Of a stretch of 64,000 nt of DNA, positions 11,227 to 22,643 are shown one piece after another. How positions within the stretch are numbered: position 1 is the stretch's first letter; each line of letters opens with the position of its first letter. The stretch lies in the NCBI GenBank assembly GCA_029379385.1, contig CM055618.1:16407071-16471070 (forward strand), given 5' to 3'. The stretch is from Quillaja saponaria (Eukaryota; Streptophyta; Magnoliopsida; Fabales; Quillajaceae). The notes beneath the pieces are model-generated. The model was given only the letters and a program-made list of their open reading frames with translations. It was not told the origin of the DNA and did not search any database. The position numbers and the translations under genes were made by a program.

Positions 11227-12693
11227 ATTACTTTCTTGCCCTCTTATTCTTTATATGATCCCGGTGCTTCTCATTAGTTTGTGAATTTGTATACAGTATA
11301 AAATTTTCAGATAGTTATATTGGTTTGCATATGAGGCCCCAACAAATGAAAAACATCCAGCTGCGTATGATACAATGTATAAATTTTTCAGATAGTTAAA
11401 AGTACTGTTCCACCTCAGAGCAATGTCAGCATTGGGCAGTGACCTTCTTAGGCCAAGCACAAACATCAAACACTGAGATGGATTTCCCATGTTTGAGGGA
11501 GAGAGAGAGAGGAACTTTGCTTCTTAATTCCCCAGTATAATACAATATGAATACAGCTGAAAAAAATTCCTTAGGAGTATTCAACCAATTTGAATCAGAC
11601 AGTAGGTCATCATTTTAATCCTGTTCCTCGATCATGTGTATAATTTTACAGTAGTGTAAATAAAGATTTCTTTCTTTCTTTTTATTTTTATTTTTTGCAA
11701 AAGGACAGTGAGACTTGGACAAACAATTTGGTATCTCAAGTCTCAACTTTCTTTCTTAACCTTTTCTTCTTTTTTTACTAGAGGAGGAAAATCTTAGTTC
11801 TTGGGCATTTATGTACTTATCACTAATTTCAGAGTTGTATTGCAATTAAAACTGATTCCATGTTATTGTCTCCTGCAGATGTTGGATCCAATTCTTAAGT
11901 GGATTGTGTTTTAATAACTTTTGATTTGAAACAATGGCTTTAGAAGCATACCAAAAAATTCAACTTAAGGAGCCACCAGTCACTGCCACTAAAATCCAAA
12001 TTCAATGAAATTGAAGTCTAACTGTAGCCCATTCGTTCCTCTGCCTTATCTGATTCACTTTCTGAAGTTAATAGAATCACACCTTATGTTTACCCAGAGT
12101 CGTAAAGGACAAATATTGAAAGCAAGTAAAAACCTTTGTTAAATTCTACAAGGAAGCAGTTAATATGATAGGAGAAACTCCATGATATTACTTTTTAACT
12201 GAATTTTAATTCTGGCTTTCAATTATTTAAGTTCAGTGAATGCCAAGTGTCAAACATCTTAGTCTCTTTCTTTTTTTTTTTTTGGTAATAGTTAGTCTTT
12301 CTTTTTGAGGTCCACATCAGTGTCTCACTTCAGGCGCTACAGTATGAGATGATTGGGAAGTAAAAGATGAACATAAGTTTTGATTCTTAAGAATAATGTC
12401 TCACAAAATATACAGAACCCAAAAACTCAAGTTGGAAGGGCAAAGTGCAGCCAAATGCAGACAACATTGTCCTGGTCGGCAATCTTCCTGTTACCATTGA
12501 ACCTCAAGTTCTCAGAAACGTTATTAAGTACATGTCTCAAACTAATGGTTACATCGTACAGGAAAAACAATTAATTGACTGCACCTTCTCCTGTCTCTGT
12601 TGGATTTGGATTTACAAGCTGGCGTATCATGGAAGCTGAATTCTGAGAATGCTAATGCACTAGGGGATGCAATATTACAAAAAGCCAGCTTCA
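11227..12693. other. Intergenic region between convergent kinase and PP2C genes
   Basis: This stretch holds the 3' UTRs of the receptor kinase (+) and the PP2C (-). Two overlapping 64-codon frames around 12380-12639 were examined and not recognised. No repeat or RNA gene was identified. Confidence 0.5.
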
Positions 12694-15383
12694 TCAGCCA
12701 CTACTAAGTTCCATGGGTGTAGCAAAGGGAGCTAGAGTTTTTGCATGTAAGTTGACACCGCCTCCTCTCACAGACAAAGAAGGGCCTCTGAGTGAGCTGG
12801 CTCTGCTGACAAGATTCGAGTCAAGAAATAGAACAATGACAGTGATGTCATCGTGGAAATGCCTGCGGACACCACGATCAATTTTCTTCAAATCGGAGTA
12901 CCTCATTTCTCTTTTCTTAGCTGCTTCTTGCAAGGCGGCTTTGACAAGCCTCCTAGCAGTTCCCTGCATGAGAAGAAGCAAAACTTCAACTTTCATCTTT
13001 GTTCCCTGCAGCTACTCGTGTAATTTTGATGGCATTCTACAAGAGAAATGTTATCTATTATGCTTGTGCCTCCGAACCTATCTAAAAGCATAGTTGTTGT
13101 CTTTTTCCATATTGGATAGGCGGAAGGTAATTAGATCAGTATATAAGCAAGTTACACACACTTAAAGAAAAAGAGAAGACACAAAATGGTCCAGAATAAG
13201 CCTTACGTGACAATCCATTCCTAACATCTCCACTTGCAAATGAAAAATCCACATCGACTGCTTCTATAGAAAAAATTAAACAAAATAGATACTTCCATTC
13301 AGGAGGTAGATAAATATCTTACACTGCGAGGGTGATTTTGAACTATATCAACTGCATCCTGATTGCTAAGGTGCTCCCACATCCCATCAGAAGCAAATAT
13401 GACAAACTGATCCTCAGGTTGCAGTTCATGTACAGAAATAGATGGTTCAGAGCTCAAAATGGGCATCTTAAAAGGATCGCGCAAGCGGAACTTAACATAC
13501 AAAGGCTCCCTGTTAAATTCTGCCTTTTTTAAGTATATATCACCAATGGATCTAGAAACCTGCAATAACAAAACTATCACAATTAAAGAAAAAAGGGCAA
13601 GAAAAGAGTTATATAAAATGATAATAGTATCATATACAAGGAAACAATCATCCATATTAATTTCTGATTACAAGCAACATGCTACTCAAATGCTTTCCAA
13701 ATTCATATTTCCCATCAAACCTGCATCTGCAAAACAAATTCTTTTAGAAGGAAAAAACATAGCATGGATCCAGTCGGTAATCTCCAATGAAGTCCGGAGA
13801 AAATGATGTATCATCTACATCATTATTGTTGACTTTTCCGAGTTGACCTGAAATATTGAATTCAGACCATACACCATGCTTCCTTCCTCTCCCCAAACCC
13901 ACCCCCCGAACAAATAAAAAGAAAAGACAGAACAAAGGAAAGGGATGATTTAGTCCCTTGACTACTATCATAGGATAGACTTCCTTAACCAGAAACTGAA
14001 GCTCCTCTAACCCCTAGTAGAATGGTAAAAAGTTAGTATTGAAAAAGGGCTGCTTAAATACTCAAAATATTTGTCTGTTTGTAAAATTGCTTTCAAAGTC
14101 AATTTTGGCTTTCTATATTTGACACATGATTGACAGAAATTAGTCTTTGAATTTATATTAAATGCCATAAAAGTGTCATTGGTCTCAACAATTGTTATGT
14201 TGCAAAAAGTTGCGCCCAGTGGAACCTTAGACAATAGCAACCAGCATAAATGACAAAGCCAGAACCACAAGCACCTGTGAGAACATCAGATATTAATCTT
14301 CCCCATTATATGTACAGATATACCACAAATTTGAAACTTCAATTTAGAAAAATAATCATCAAAAGCATAGGAGACATCTGATGCATCTGATGTAGCGTGT
14401 CTGTATCAACTACTATCTATGCAATGGCAACTAGTTGGAGTCTACAAGTGAGTGCATTCACATTTTTGTGACTCTAAACTAGTAAGTTTGCAATTACCAA
14501 ATTACAAATACAGAAGAAATCAGGAGTAATGAGACATAGTTTACACAGAACATTAATCACCACTACCCACAAAAACAACTTACCTGTATCAATCCCTTCA
14601 CACGCCATACATTATGTTTAAGAACCACAATACGTGAGTCATCTGGATGCAAAGAATGCATCTCTTTTCTGACAGATTCTATGGCCACATTATGTTCTGA
14701 TGAAAGTTGGATGGCAAGCACCTCCCCAGTAGCCTTGACAACTCTTCCAAGCACTGCACGGGAATCACCAAGGTTGGCAATGTAAAGAGTGCTGCCACAG
14801 ATTACGCCAACTAGGCAGCAAGACCCAACTGCTGCAATTTGAGGATTTATAGGCCATTGTTTTGTAACTATTGACAGAAAACCCTCTTCAGTTGCTTGAT
14901 ATGCTTTTCGTATTACATCCACTGACATGGACTGTTGCTCAGAGGTGAACCCTGCAGAAAACAAACATCAAAAAATCAATAGGAGTCATGTGTATATGGA
15001 ACTGGGTGAGTCAAAATATCAAATAATTTATGATTGGAACTCTATCTAGTTTAAGATTTCATACTTTTAAGATGCTGAAATAGATGATCGTTAATGTAAC
15101 GTGATGTCTCAGGTCCACCATGACCATCATATACTCCAACAAAGGTACCATATGGGCCAGGCTCGAGCAAGCTTAAGGGACCAGACTCAAGCTGGCTCTG
15201 ATCCTCAAGCAGGTTATTAGCCTGCACAACAGCCATAGAGAAATCACCAACCAAGTGCTGCCCGGTGTCTGTGTACCAAAGTAACCCATCTTGCCTTCCA
15301 GCTACAGCTGAACCACTGTGAACATAATGGTCCGAGGATGGCTGCCAGCATGCCCTCAGAAAATCCATCAATTTTGATAACAT
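12694..15383 (-). CDS. Protein phosphatase 2C, clade D-like
   Basis: Four coding exons on the minus strand join in frame: 15383-15065, 14951-14584, 13559-13323 and 12963-12694, giving 397 residues. PP2C metal-binding and core motifs are present: VYDGHGG (about 84-90) in exon 1, [10 protein letters not shown] in exon 2, FASDGMWE in exon 3 and DDITVIV in exon 4. The C-terminus [13 protein letters not shown] is typical of plant clade D PP2Cs, a family known to dephosphorylate plasma-membrane H+-ATPase and to be inhibited by SAUR proteins; applying that role here is inference. The chosen ATG gives [17 protein letters not shown], a family-like N-terminus. A 5' UTR intron is likely, with an acceptor just upstream near 15477 and a possible donor near 15889. 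Confidence 0.92.
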
Positions 15384-16293
15384 CCCTCATTTCACCCGGG
15401 CCAGCCTCCAATTCCCCCACATCCAAAATGGATGCAATACCAATCCAACCAAAAGCCACACCAAGCCTCCTCCCCTGCAAACCAATAAAACCCCTATAAA
15501 GAGGGAATGTAGACTAGCCACATAGCAAAGCGATATTACTACACCAATTTTATAGGCAATCATGAATCAACAAAATAAGATAATCAGCTTTCTTATTTCA
15601 GTCAAAACAAAATTCACCCTAATATATTAAAGTCACAATCTTTATTCTTGAACTGAAATAAAGACATCAAGCTTTTACTAATTCCCCCTTTTGAAATAAA
15701 TAGAACAACAAAGACAACATGAATTTATTGCAAATAGCAGAACCCAAATTTAACTAAAGTACTAAACATCTACAAATTCAGTAACTTTAAATGTTCAACA
15801 ACAAATTAAACAATATTTATGAGAAAAAACATCTACCACATATATTGAAATGTAAGAAAACATATATACAGCAGAAAATGAACTCACGATATAACTAGGC
15901 TATTCGATCAGTTGTGATCAGCTACTGAATTGTACCGATTGAAAACGATGGGGATCTAAACGAAACAGAGCAATACATGAGGGTGTAAAAGGGTTAGATC
16001 TATAGATCCATCAAATCAAACTGTGGGTAATAGGGCTTTTGTCAAATATTTCACTCTTCTTTCCGCGTTTTTCTTACTCTATTTTGTTTTTCTTGTGGGT
16101 ATTTACTTATAAGGAAGGAAGAAGACGAAGAAGATTGAGATAATTGAATAAGGCGCTATCACTGTGATTGAACAAACAGAAACTCTTCTGTTTCTCTACC
16201 TATGTGGTCTTTCTCAGCAGACAAAGCCCTATCAAAGAAAACCAACAAAGCGATGGCTGAAAGCCAGCAATGCAGATTTGCCAAACACGGGCT

Positions 16294-16305
16294 CCATATA
16301 TAACC
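16294..16305 (-). promoter_or_regulatory. Probable TATA box of the PP2C gene
   Basis: The minus strand reads GGTTATATATGG about 910 bases upstream of the PP2C start codon, just before a pyrimidine-poor leader. With the inferred 5' UTR intron (about 15477-15889) this would give a plausible spliced leader. No transcript evidence is available. Confidence 0.4.
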
Positions 16306-17660
16306 AAAGAGAGAGAAAGTAAATTGAAAGAAGCACGAAACAATAAAATAATAAAGTAATTTGAAAATACAATTTTGCTATTTGATTGTTCCTTTTTTTT
16401 TTTCTTTAAAAGAAAAAAAAATGTAATAATGAATAAACTAAGAGATTTTTTGTTTGTTTGAAAAGTGAACAAATATTGTTCAAGTAACAATTTGCTGAAT
16501 TAATAACTCATTGTAGTAATAACTTAGAGTTTAATGAGAAATTACTAAACATGTATATGTATTTTTATTGACGATATATCCAAGTTCATGTCACTATATA
16601 AAAATAAAGAGAACATAAATAATTATATATTTTTAAATTAAATATAAATTTGATATGTTAAATAAGATTCTTAATTAATCATATTAATTTTATGATTGGT
16701 AAACTCTTGATCATATAAAAAAAGTTATTTTCAAAAACTTAAATCATTTGCATAAGTTTGTTAATTAATCGTAATAGTTAAACTAATTTGATCATTAATT
16801 ATTATTATTTTTAATTAGTAGAAAACATGTTAGACCTATAAATTACAAAATAGAATGCAATTTATTTATTTTTTCATAAATCTATACAAAATTCTTAATA
16901 AAACTTTATGAGAAGACACCAAACGAATTTATTAATTGAATCAACTATCACCTTTCAAAAAAACTCATGTTAATTATTGATTTCATCAAATTTTTGCTAT
17001 ATTACCAAAAGTTAAAATGTAGTGCTATTTGCACTACCCAAAATTTACTTGGTGAAACAAAAAAAAAAAAAACAGTTATCTCATACATTTTTCTTCTTTT
17101 TTATTTATTTTAAAAGTATTTGAATTCATTATTAAAGAGTGAGAAAACAAATATCAATAATCTGAACTAGACTTTCGATGATAATTTATTAGTTTTTTTA
17201 TTGAAAAAATAACATATTAATTTGTATAGATAAATTAATTGTTTGTTGATCAAGAAAAAAAGATAAAGACTTCGTAATGGTCAAGAAAATATATATTTTT
17301 CATATATTAATTTCATGAGTTCTAGATGAAAGAGTTGGATTAGCCAATGAACTAAAAAAAAAAGAAAAGAAAGTATTCCGCAGTCTCCAGCCACCCAGAT
17401 TCTCCTCCGCGTGAAGACGTATGTGCTTACTTATTGCGCGTCTGCAGACCCCGTGGTGTCCCGCAACTGTTTTAACAACCAGTCCACTTTTGTGCCCTAA
17501 CCCTAAATTTCTTCTTCGAATTGCTATTCCGTGTTCTTCATGAAGAAATTTCCGCTTCAATTGGACCCCAATTATCATCCTAAAGTAATTAAAGTTTGGT
17601 TATTCAAGCCCTAAATTGGACCCGCCTCTGGTTCTTTCAAGCACATCTACGATTTCCTTC
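16306..17660. other. Divergent intergenic region between PP2C and OSCA4.1-like genes
   Basis: The DNA is mostly A/T-rich with no coding signature. Near the OSCA-like gene a telo-box type motif (CCCTAACCCTAAA at about 17495-17507) lies in the likely promoter or 5' leader. Nothing else was recognised. Confidence 0.5.
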
Positions 17661-20075
17661 ATGGCGGACTCCTTTCCTCTTCCGCCATCCTCCGGTGACG
17701 ATGGCGGTGACATGTATGGTGTTTGGTATGGAAACATACAGTACTTGCTAAATATATCGGCGATTGGCTCGTTATGCTGCCTCTTAATATTTCTCTTTGT
17801 GAAGCTCCGGAGTGACCACCGTCGAATGCCGGGACCTGCCGCGCTTCTCAACAAACTACTTGCTGTTTGGCACGCTACGGGCCATGAGATCGCTCGGCAC
17901 TGCGGTGCTGACGCAGCACAATTCCTATTGATCGAAGGTGGGAGCTGTGCTGTTCTTTTAGCGATAGCCGGCTTGGCTGTTTTAGGAATACTTCCAGTTA
18001 ATCTGTATGGTGGGAAAGCTATGTTGGACGACCAGTTTTCTAAGACAACGATCAATCACATTGAGAAAGGTTCGGGTTTACTTTGGGTTCATTTTCTTTT
18101 TGCAATGGCTCTGGTTTTTTGGGTTCATTTTGGCATTTCATCTATCGAAGAGCGGTCGAGGATAACTAGATTTAGGGATGGATACGGGAACCCTAGTAAC
18201 CCGACTTCAAATTCGACTGCAATATTCACTATAATGGTACAGGGGTTACCAAAAAATTTAGGGGCTGACAGGGCCGCATTGCAGGAGTATTTTCAGTATA
18301 GGTATCCGGGGAAAGTTTATAAGGTTATTGTGCCAATGGATTTGTCTGCTTTGGATGAGTTAGCCACTGAGTTGTTCAAGGTGAGGGACGAAATTTCCTG
18401 GTTGGAGGCGCGAATTGACGCACGACTTTTGCCAGAAGACAATGAAGATGGTGGAAATGGAGGGTGTGCTTCTCATAGATTATGGGTTCTGGTGCTTGGT
18501 CTTTGGAAACGGTTAGAAGATACCTGTTCTAACATCATGTACAGATTGGGTTTCACAGACGAAGAGAAATTAAGAAAACTTCAAGAACTGAGAGCTGAAT
18601 TGGAGACCGAACTATCAGCTTATAAAGAAGGTCGTGCACCGGGTGCTGGAGTTGCATTTGTAATGTTTAAGGATGTGTATACCGCTAATAAAGCAGTCCA
18701 GGATTTTCAAAATGAAAAGAAGAGGAGGATTGGGAAGTTCTTTTCTCTCATGGAATTACGTCTACGGAGGAACCAATGGAAAGTTGAGAGGGCTCCCTTA
18801 GCTACCGACATTTACTGGAATCATTTGGGATCTACAAAGCTCTCACTGAAACTGCGGAGAGTATTTGTGAACACATGTTTATTGTTATTGCTTTTATTCT
18901 TTAGTTCTCCTCTTGCAGTGATCAGTGCTTTTACAAGTGCTGGGAGGATCTTTAATGCAGAAGCAATGGATAATGCAGAATTGTGGTTGACTTGGTTGCA
19001 AAGCTCAAGCTGGCTTGCAAGCCTTATCTTTCAATTCCTGCCGAATGTTATTATATTTGTAAGCATGTATATAATAATCCCATCAGCTCTTTCCTATCTT
19101 TCCAAGTTTGAACGACATATTACAGTGTCCGGGGAGCAAAGAGCTGCACTCCTGAAGATGTTTTGCTTCTTCCTTGTTAACCTCATCCTGTTAAGGGCAC
19201 TTGTTGAATCGTCTTTGGAGAGTGCAATACTGAAAATGGGTCGGTGCTATTTGGATGGAGAAGATTGCAAGAGGATTGAGCAATACATGAGTGCTTCATT
19301 TCTGTCAAAGTCATGCCTTTCCTCCCTTGCATTTCTGATCACAAGCACTTTCTTGGGTATATCTTATGATCTCCTGGCTCCCATCCCTTGGATTAAAGGA
19401 AAGATTCAAAAGTTTCAGAAAAATGACATGCTCCTGCTAGTTCCAGAACAAAGTGAAGAATACCCATTAGAACATCAAGAAATAGAGAGTCTCCAGAGAC
19501 CGTTGATGCCTGAGAGTGCTTACAACACTCTCCCGCTGAATGGGGTTAATCTCGAAGGACAAGATCTTTTTGTGTATCCAATCAATGGAGCCTCACCTGC
19601 CCCAAAGCAGACATTTGATTTTGCACAGTATTATGCATTTAATCTGACAATATTTGCCCTGACGTTGGTATACTCTTCCTTTGCTCCGCTGGTGGTCCCT
19701 GTTGGTGCAATTTATTTTGGATATAGATATGTGGTTGACAAGTATAACTTTCTGTTTGTGTATAGAGTGCGAGGTTTTCCTACTGGCAATGATGGAAGGT
19801 TGATGGATACTGTACTGTGCATCATGCGATTCTGCATCGATTTATTTCTACTTGCAATGCTTCTGTTTTTTTCAGTCCAAGGGGATTCTACTAAGCTGCA
19901 AGCCATATTCACTCTTGGGTTATTAGTCATTTATAAACTATTGCCTTCTAATAACGACAGTTTTCAACCTGCTCTTTTGGAAGGCATACAGAGAGTTGAC
20001 ACTGTTGTAGAGGGTCCCATTGATTATGAAGTATTTTCGCAGCCCAAGTTTGATTGGGATACTTATCATGCATGA
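17661..20075 (+). CDS. OSCA4.1: CSC1/OSCA-family mechanosensitive cation channel, OSCA4.1-like
   Basis: This is a single intronless frame of 804 residues. The first ATG in frame is at 17661 ([11 protein letters not shown]); the frame is open further upstream to 17616 but without ATG. The protein has an N-terminal membrane block (about residues 20-175), a cytosolic region rich in charged helices (about 190-400), and a C-terminal block of many membrane spans (about 405-790, including [15 protein letters not shown] and later hydrophobic runs). This is the RSN1/PHM7/DUF221 architecture of OSCA/TMEM63 channels. The intronless structure and length fit the OSCA4 clade (Arabidopsis At4g35870, also GFS10), in contrast to the intron-rich OSCA1-3 clades. 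The family gates cation entry on membrane tension or hyperosmotic stress. OSCA4.1/GFS10 has also been linked to vacuolar protein sorting. Confidence 0.93.
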   Translation: MADSFPLPPSSGDDGGDMYGVWYGNIQYLLNISAIGSLCCLLIFLFVKLRSDHRRMPGPAALLNKLLAVWHATGHEIARHCGADAAQFLLIEGGSCAVLLAIAGLAVLGILPVNLYGGKAMLDDQFSKTTINHIEKGSGLLWVHFLFAMALVFWVHFGISSIEERSRITRFRDGYGNPSNPTSNSTAIFTIMVQGLPKNLGADRAALQEYFQYRYPGKVYKVIVPMDLSALDELATELFKVRDEISWLEARIDARLLPEDNEDGGNGGCASHRLWVLVLGLWKRLEDTCSNIMYRLGFTDEEKLRKLQELRAELETELSAYKEGRAPGAGVAFVMFKDVYTANKAVQDFQNEKKRRIGKFFSLMELRLRRNQWKVERAPLATDIYWNHLGSTKLSLKLRRVFVNTCLLLLLLFFSSPLAVISAFTSAGRIFNAEAMDNAELWLTWLQSSSWLASLIFQFLPNVIIFVSMYIIIPSALSYLSKFERHITVSGEQRAALLKMFCFFLVNLILLRALVESSLESAILKMGRCYLDGEDCKRIEQYMSASFLSKSCLSSLAFLITSTFLGISYDLLAPIPWIKGKIQKFQKNDMLLLVPEQSEEYPLEHQEIESLQRPLMPESAYNTLPLNGVNLEGQDLFVYPINGASPAPKQTFDFAQYYAFNLTIFALTLVYSSFAPLVVPVGAIYFGYRYVVDKYNFLFVYRVRGFPTGNDGRLMDTVLCIMRFCIDLFLLAMLLFFSVQGDSTKLQAIFTLGLLVIYKLLPSNNDSFQPALLEGIQRVDTVVEGPIDYEVFSQPKFDWDTYHA

Positions 20076-21343
20076 TTCAAGCTTTAACACCTCCTTGTGC
20101 AGAACTAAATGGAAAAAAAAAAAATGATGGTGTTCTTTCTGGTGTTCATATTGTACATATGTTACTACACTTCTTTCTTCTGCTCTCTCGCTCTCAGATC
20201 CCATATTGCGAGTCAAATTGAATTCCTAAAATTCATTCAGATTGTTGATATTTGCCTTTGAACTTGACATCTTTGCAGTGCCATAAGTGCAAAGAAGCAT
20301 AGATATACATTGACTTCTTGTTTGCTTTGAAGCAATGTATTCTGCTGTGCCTATTTAAACTTGATGGACTAGTAAAATACTATGGTTGAGTCAGATTGAA
20401 TCAGTAGAAATTTACTGTAAGGAAGATATGGGCATTATTGGGCATAGTTTTCAGATTTCTATTGTTAATGATGAGTTGTGGCTTATCCAGATATACCGTT
20501 GCATCTGGAAATCATGGTAATCGGATAGGAGATACTTCAATGTGATTCTTTTGTCCTGATTGTCAGTTGTGGATATATAATTGTCATCTTAAAACCAATT
20601 CTAGCTTTGACTTAACTTTTATTCTTTTGGGGGAGCGTCTACTGTTATTTTTAATGAGAGTTGCTGCTTCTCATTGAATCCCTTACTCTGCAAGGGCTGT
20701 GGGGTCTTAGGGATCAGAACAGGGCAGTGTAAGCTGTTGATGCAGTATGAAGACTCTCCTAGCTTTTCACGGAAATCAATAATATCTTGGTCAGACGAGG
20801 TTTATTCTTCTGATAATTGAAATTTGAGTTTCAGTTGGCTGAAATGGATGGACAGCCAACATAGGTTTATAATGCAGAATGAAAGGTTGGATTTCATTCT
20901 GATGAAGAAGCCTGATTAAAACGTTTATAATGAAAAATGAAAGGGTCAACCACGGAATGTTGGAATATGCTTGGACCGACCAAATAAATCAAGGGCAGTA
21001 TGAGAAATGGAGAAGAATTAGGAGATGAAGGTTTTGGTCAAAGACACTCCTATATCCATTCCCAGCCAAGCAAATAGTCTCTTCCCTTCACTTGAATTTG
21101 GTCTGAAATCCAATGTGGCACCACCGCTAAGCAATGCCTCACTTGGAACTCCCTCTCTTTCTATCAATTCTCTCAAATGTGTGGCTAATCTTGAAATGAT
21201 CAGTTAGTTTTTTCATTAATTACGAATTCAGTGAGGAATAAATAAATAGGAGTTGAATTGAGAGTCACATTAAGTTAACTTCGTTTCTTTCACTTGTGAC
21301 TTTGATTTTCATTTGCACTTGAAAAGAAGGTAAAAGAGGGGAT
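20076..21343. other. Intergenic: OSCA 3' UTR and an open minus-strand stretch
   Basis: The first 300 bases or so are the probable 3' UTR of the OSCA-like gene. At 21025-21207 the minus strand is open and reads like protein (see the findings), but no start codon or partner exon was located. The remainder shows nothing recognisable. Confidence 0.45.
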
Positions 21344-21945
21344 ATGCATCATCTAGCGGTGAAAAGCAACCTTGTTGATTCAGGTCCTGAAAGAAACAAG
21401 ATTGGTTCTGGAGGAAATGATCTACCCCTTTGTCCAAAACCACGGCAGCTTCCTCCTGCCGTACCAGAATTCCTCAAGCCACTCAGATGCAGCAACCACA
21501 GGTTTGGTTGTTATTTTTCCTAGTTAAAGACGATTATATTGTCAGAAAATCATCTTCCTCCCTCCCTTTTCCCAGTGATTAGGCTGCTTATTTGTTATTT
21601 TTTGTAACCTGCAGTCAGCCACATATTGATGGAAGAAGGGGTGGAGTTCTGAGTTTGATAACAGAAGGAAAAGGTATAGGTCTCAGATTATGTGAATTCC
21701 AATGAAAGCTTATGCTTTGTGCTAATAAATACTAATTATGTCTGTCTATGCAGAATACTGATGTAAAGGAACCTGTATGCAGTGGGTGCTCACCTTGCTG
21801 TTATTCAGGCTCTCCTCCAGGCAGAACAGAGAATCCCCTGGTTCATGATGTGCAGTTTCTTCATCAAATGGAGCTTGTTTCACCATTTACACGAACTAAA
21901 CTCTCAGATGATAAGTTTGGGATTACCTCTGCCTCTCCAATATGA
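21344..21945 (+). CDS. Small uncharacterised plant protein, apparent frameshift
   Basis: Three exons are inferred: 21344-21501, 21615-21673 and 21754-21945, all with GT-AG borders. The first two give an N-terminus starting [14 protein letters not shown] that is rich in Pro and Lys/Arg. The third exon, in the frame open from 21748, contains [17 protein letters not shown]. This resembles a GSPPSR..NPL motif I remember from a family of small plant proteins of unknown function. As written, the exon 2 to exon 3 junction is out of frame by one base and would terminate right after the junction. One extra A in the AAAA run at 21669-21672 would explain this. No function is assigned. Confidence 0.45.
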
Positions 21946-22643
21946 GCCTTGCCAATCAGATTGTTGGCTTTGATGAAAGAGTTCTTCAAAATGAAATTTT
22001 CTGCCATTGTGGAAGTACCCAATTAGAGATTTTATTTTCAATTAGTATACAGATAAGTTTCAAATCTCACTTTGTAAATATTATGATTACGAGGTAAATT
22101 GATTCAGATTGTTTCTTGTAGATTTTTTGACTATAAGGAAAAGTTTTTCCCTTTTTTCAGTTATTATGAGCAATTTAAGTAGGACTGCAGGTCTGTCATT
22201 ATGTTTATATAGGCTGTAATATAAGTATAATTTTTATGATGAATGTTACAGCTCATATCAGTTGAAGATTACCATGCAAAATTGTATTTATTTATTTTCT
22301 TGAATTAAATGTAAAATAAATTAAAAAATAATTTTTATTACTGACTGAAACGGTGTCGTACAGCGGAGCCAAGGACTTCAAAAGTCTTGAAGCCCCGGCC
22401 AGGCTTCTCTCCCAACTTCCTCAACTGTCAAATAAAAGCAGCGTGGGGCCCATCCCACATGTCCACACTCCACATTTACTACAGCAGCACACAAGATCCT
22501 CCAAATCCATGGCATTTCACCCTCCCTTTTTCTCTGAAACCAAACCCTAATTTTCTGTTTGCAAGCTACATTTTTTTTGCTTTCCAAGATCTGCGGTTTA
22601 ATGTGATTCTTTCTAGGGTTTCCACTCAGACACTCGTACAAAG
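21946..22643. other. Intergenic and promoter of first aspartyl protease
   Basis: Bases up to about 22330 are A/T-rich and look like the 3' UTR of the small upstream gene. From about 22340 the base composition rises toward the protease leader, which contains a telo-box (AAACCCTAA, 22542-22550). No other feature was seen. Confidence 0.45.

Noticed and set aside
12380..12639. Small gene between kinase and PP2C
   Set aside because: Two overlapping frames of about 64 codons give unrelated sequences, neither of which matches a family I know; probably 3' UTR or relic sequence.
17616..17660. N-terminal extension of the OSCA-like protein
   Set aside because: The frame is open from 17616 but begins with TTG; the first ATG is at 17661.
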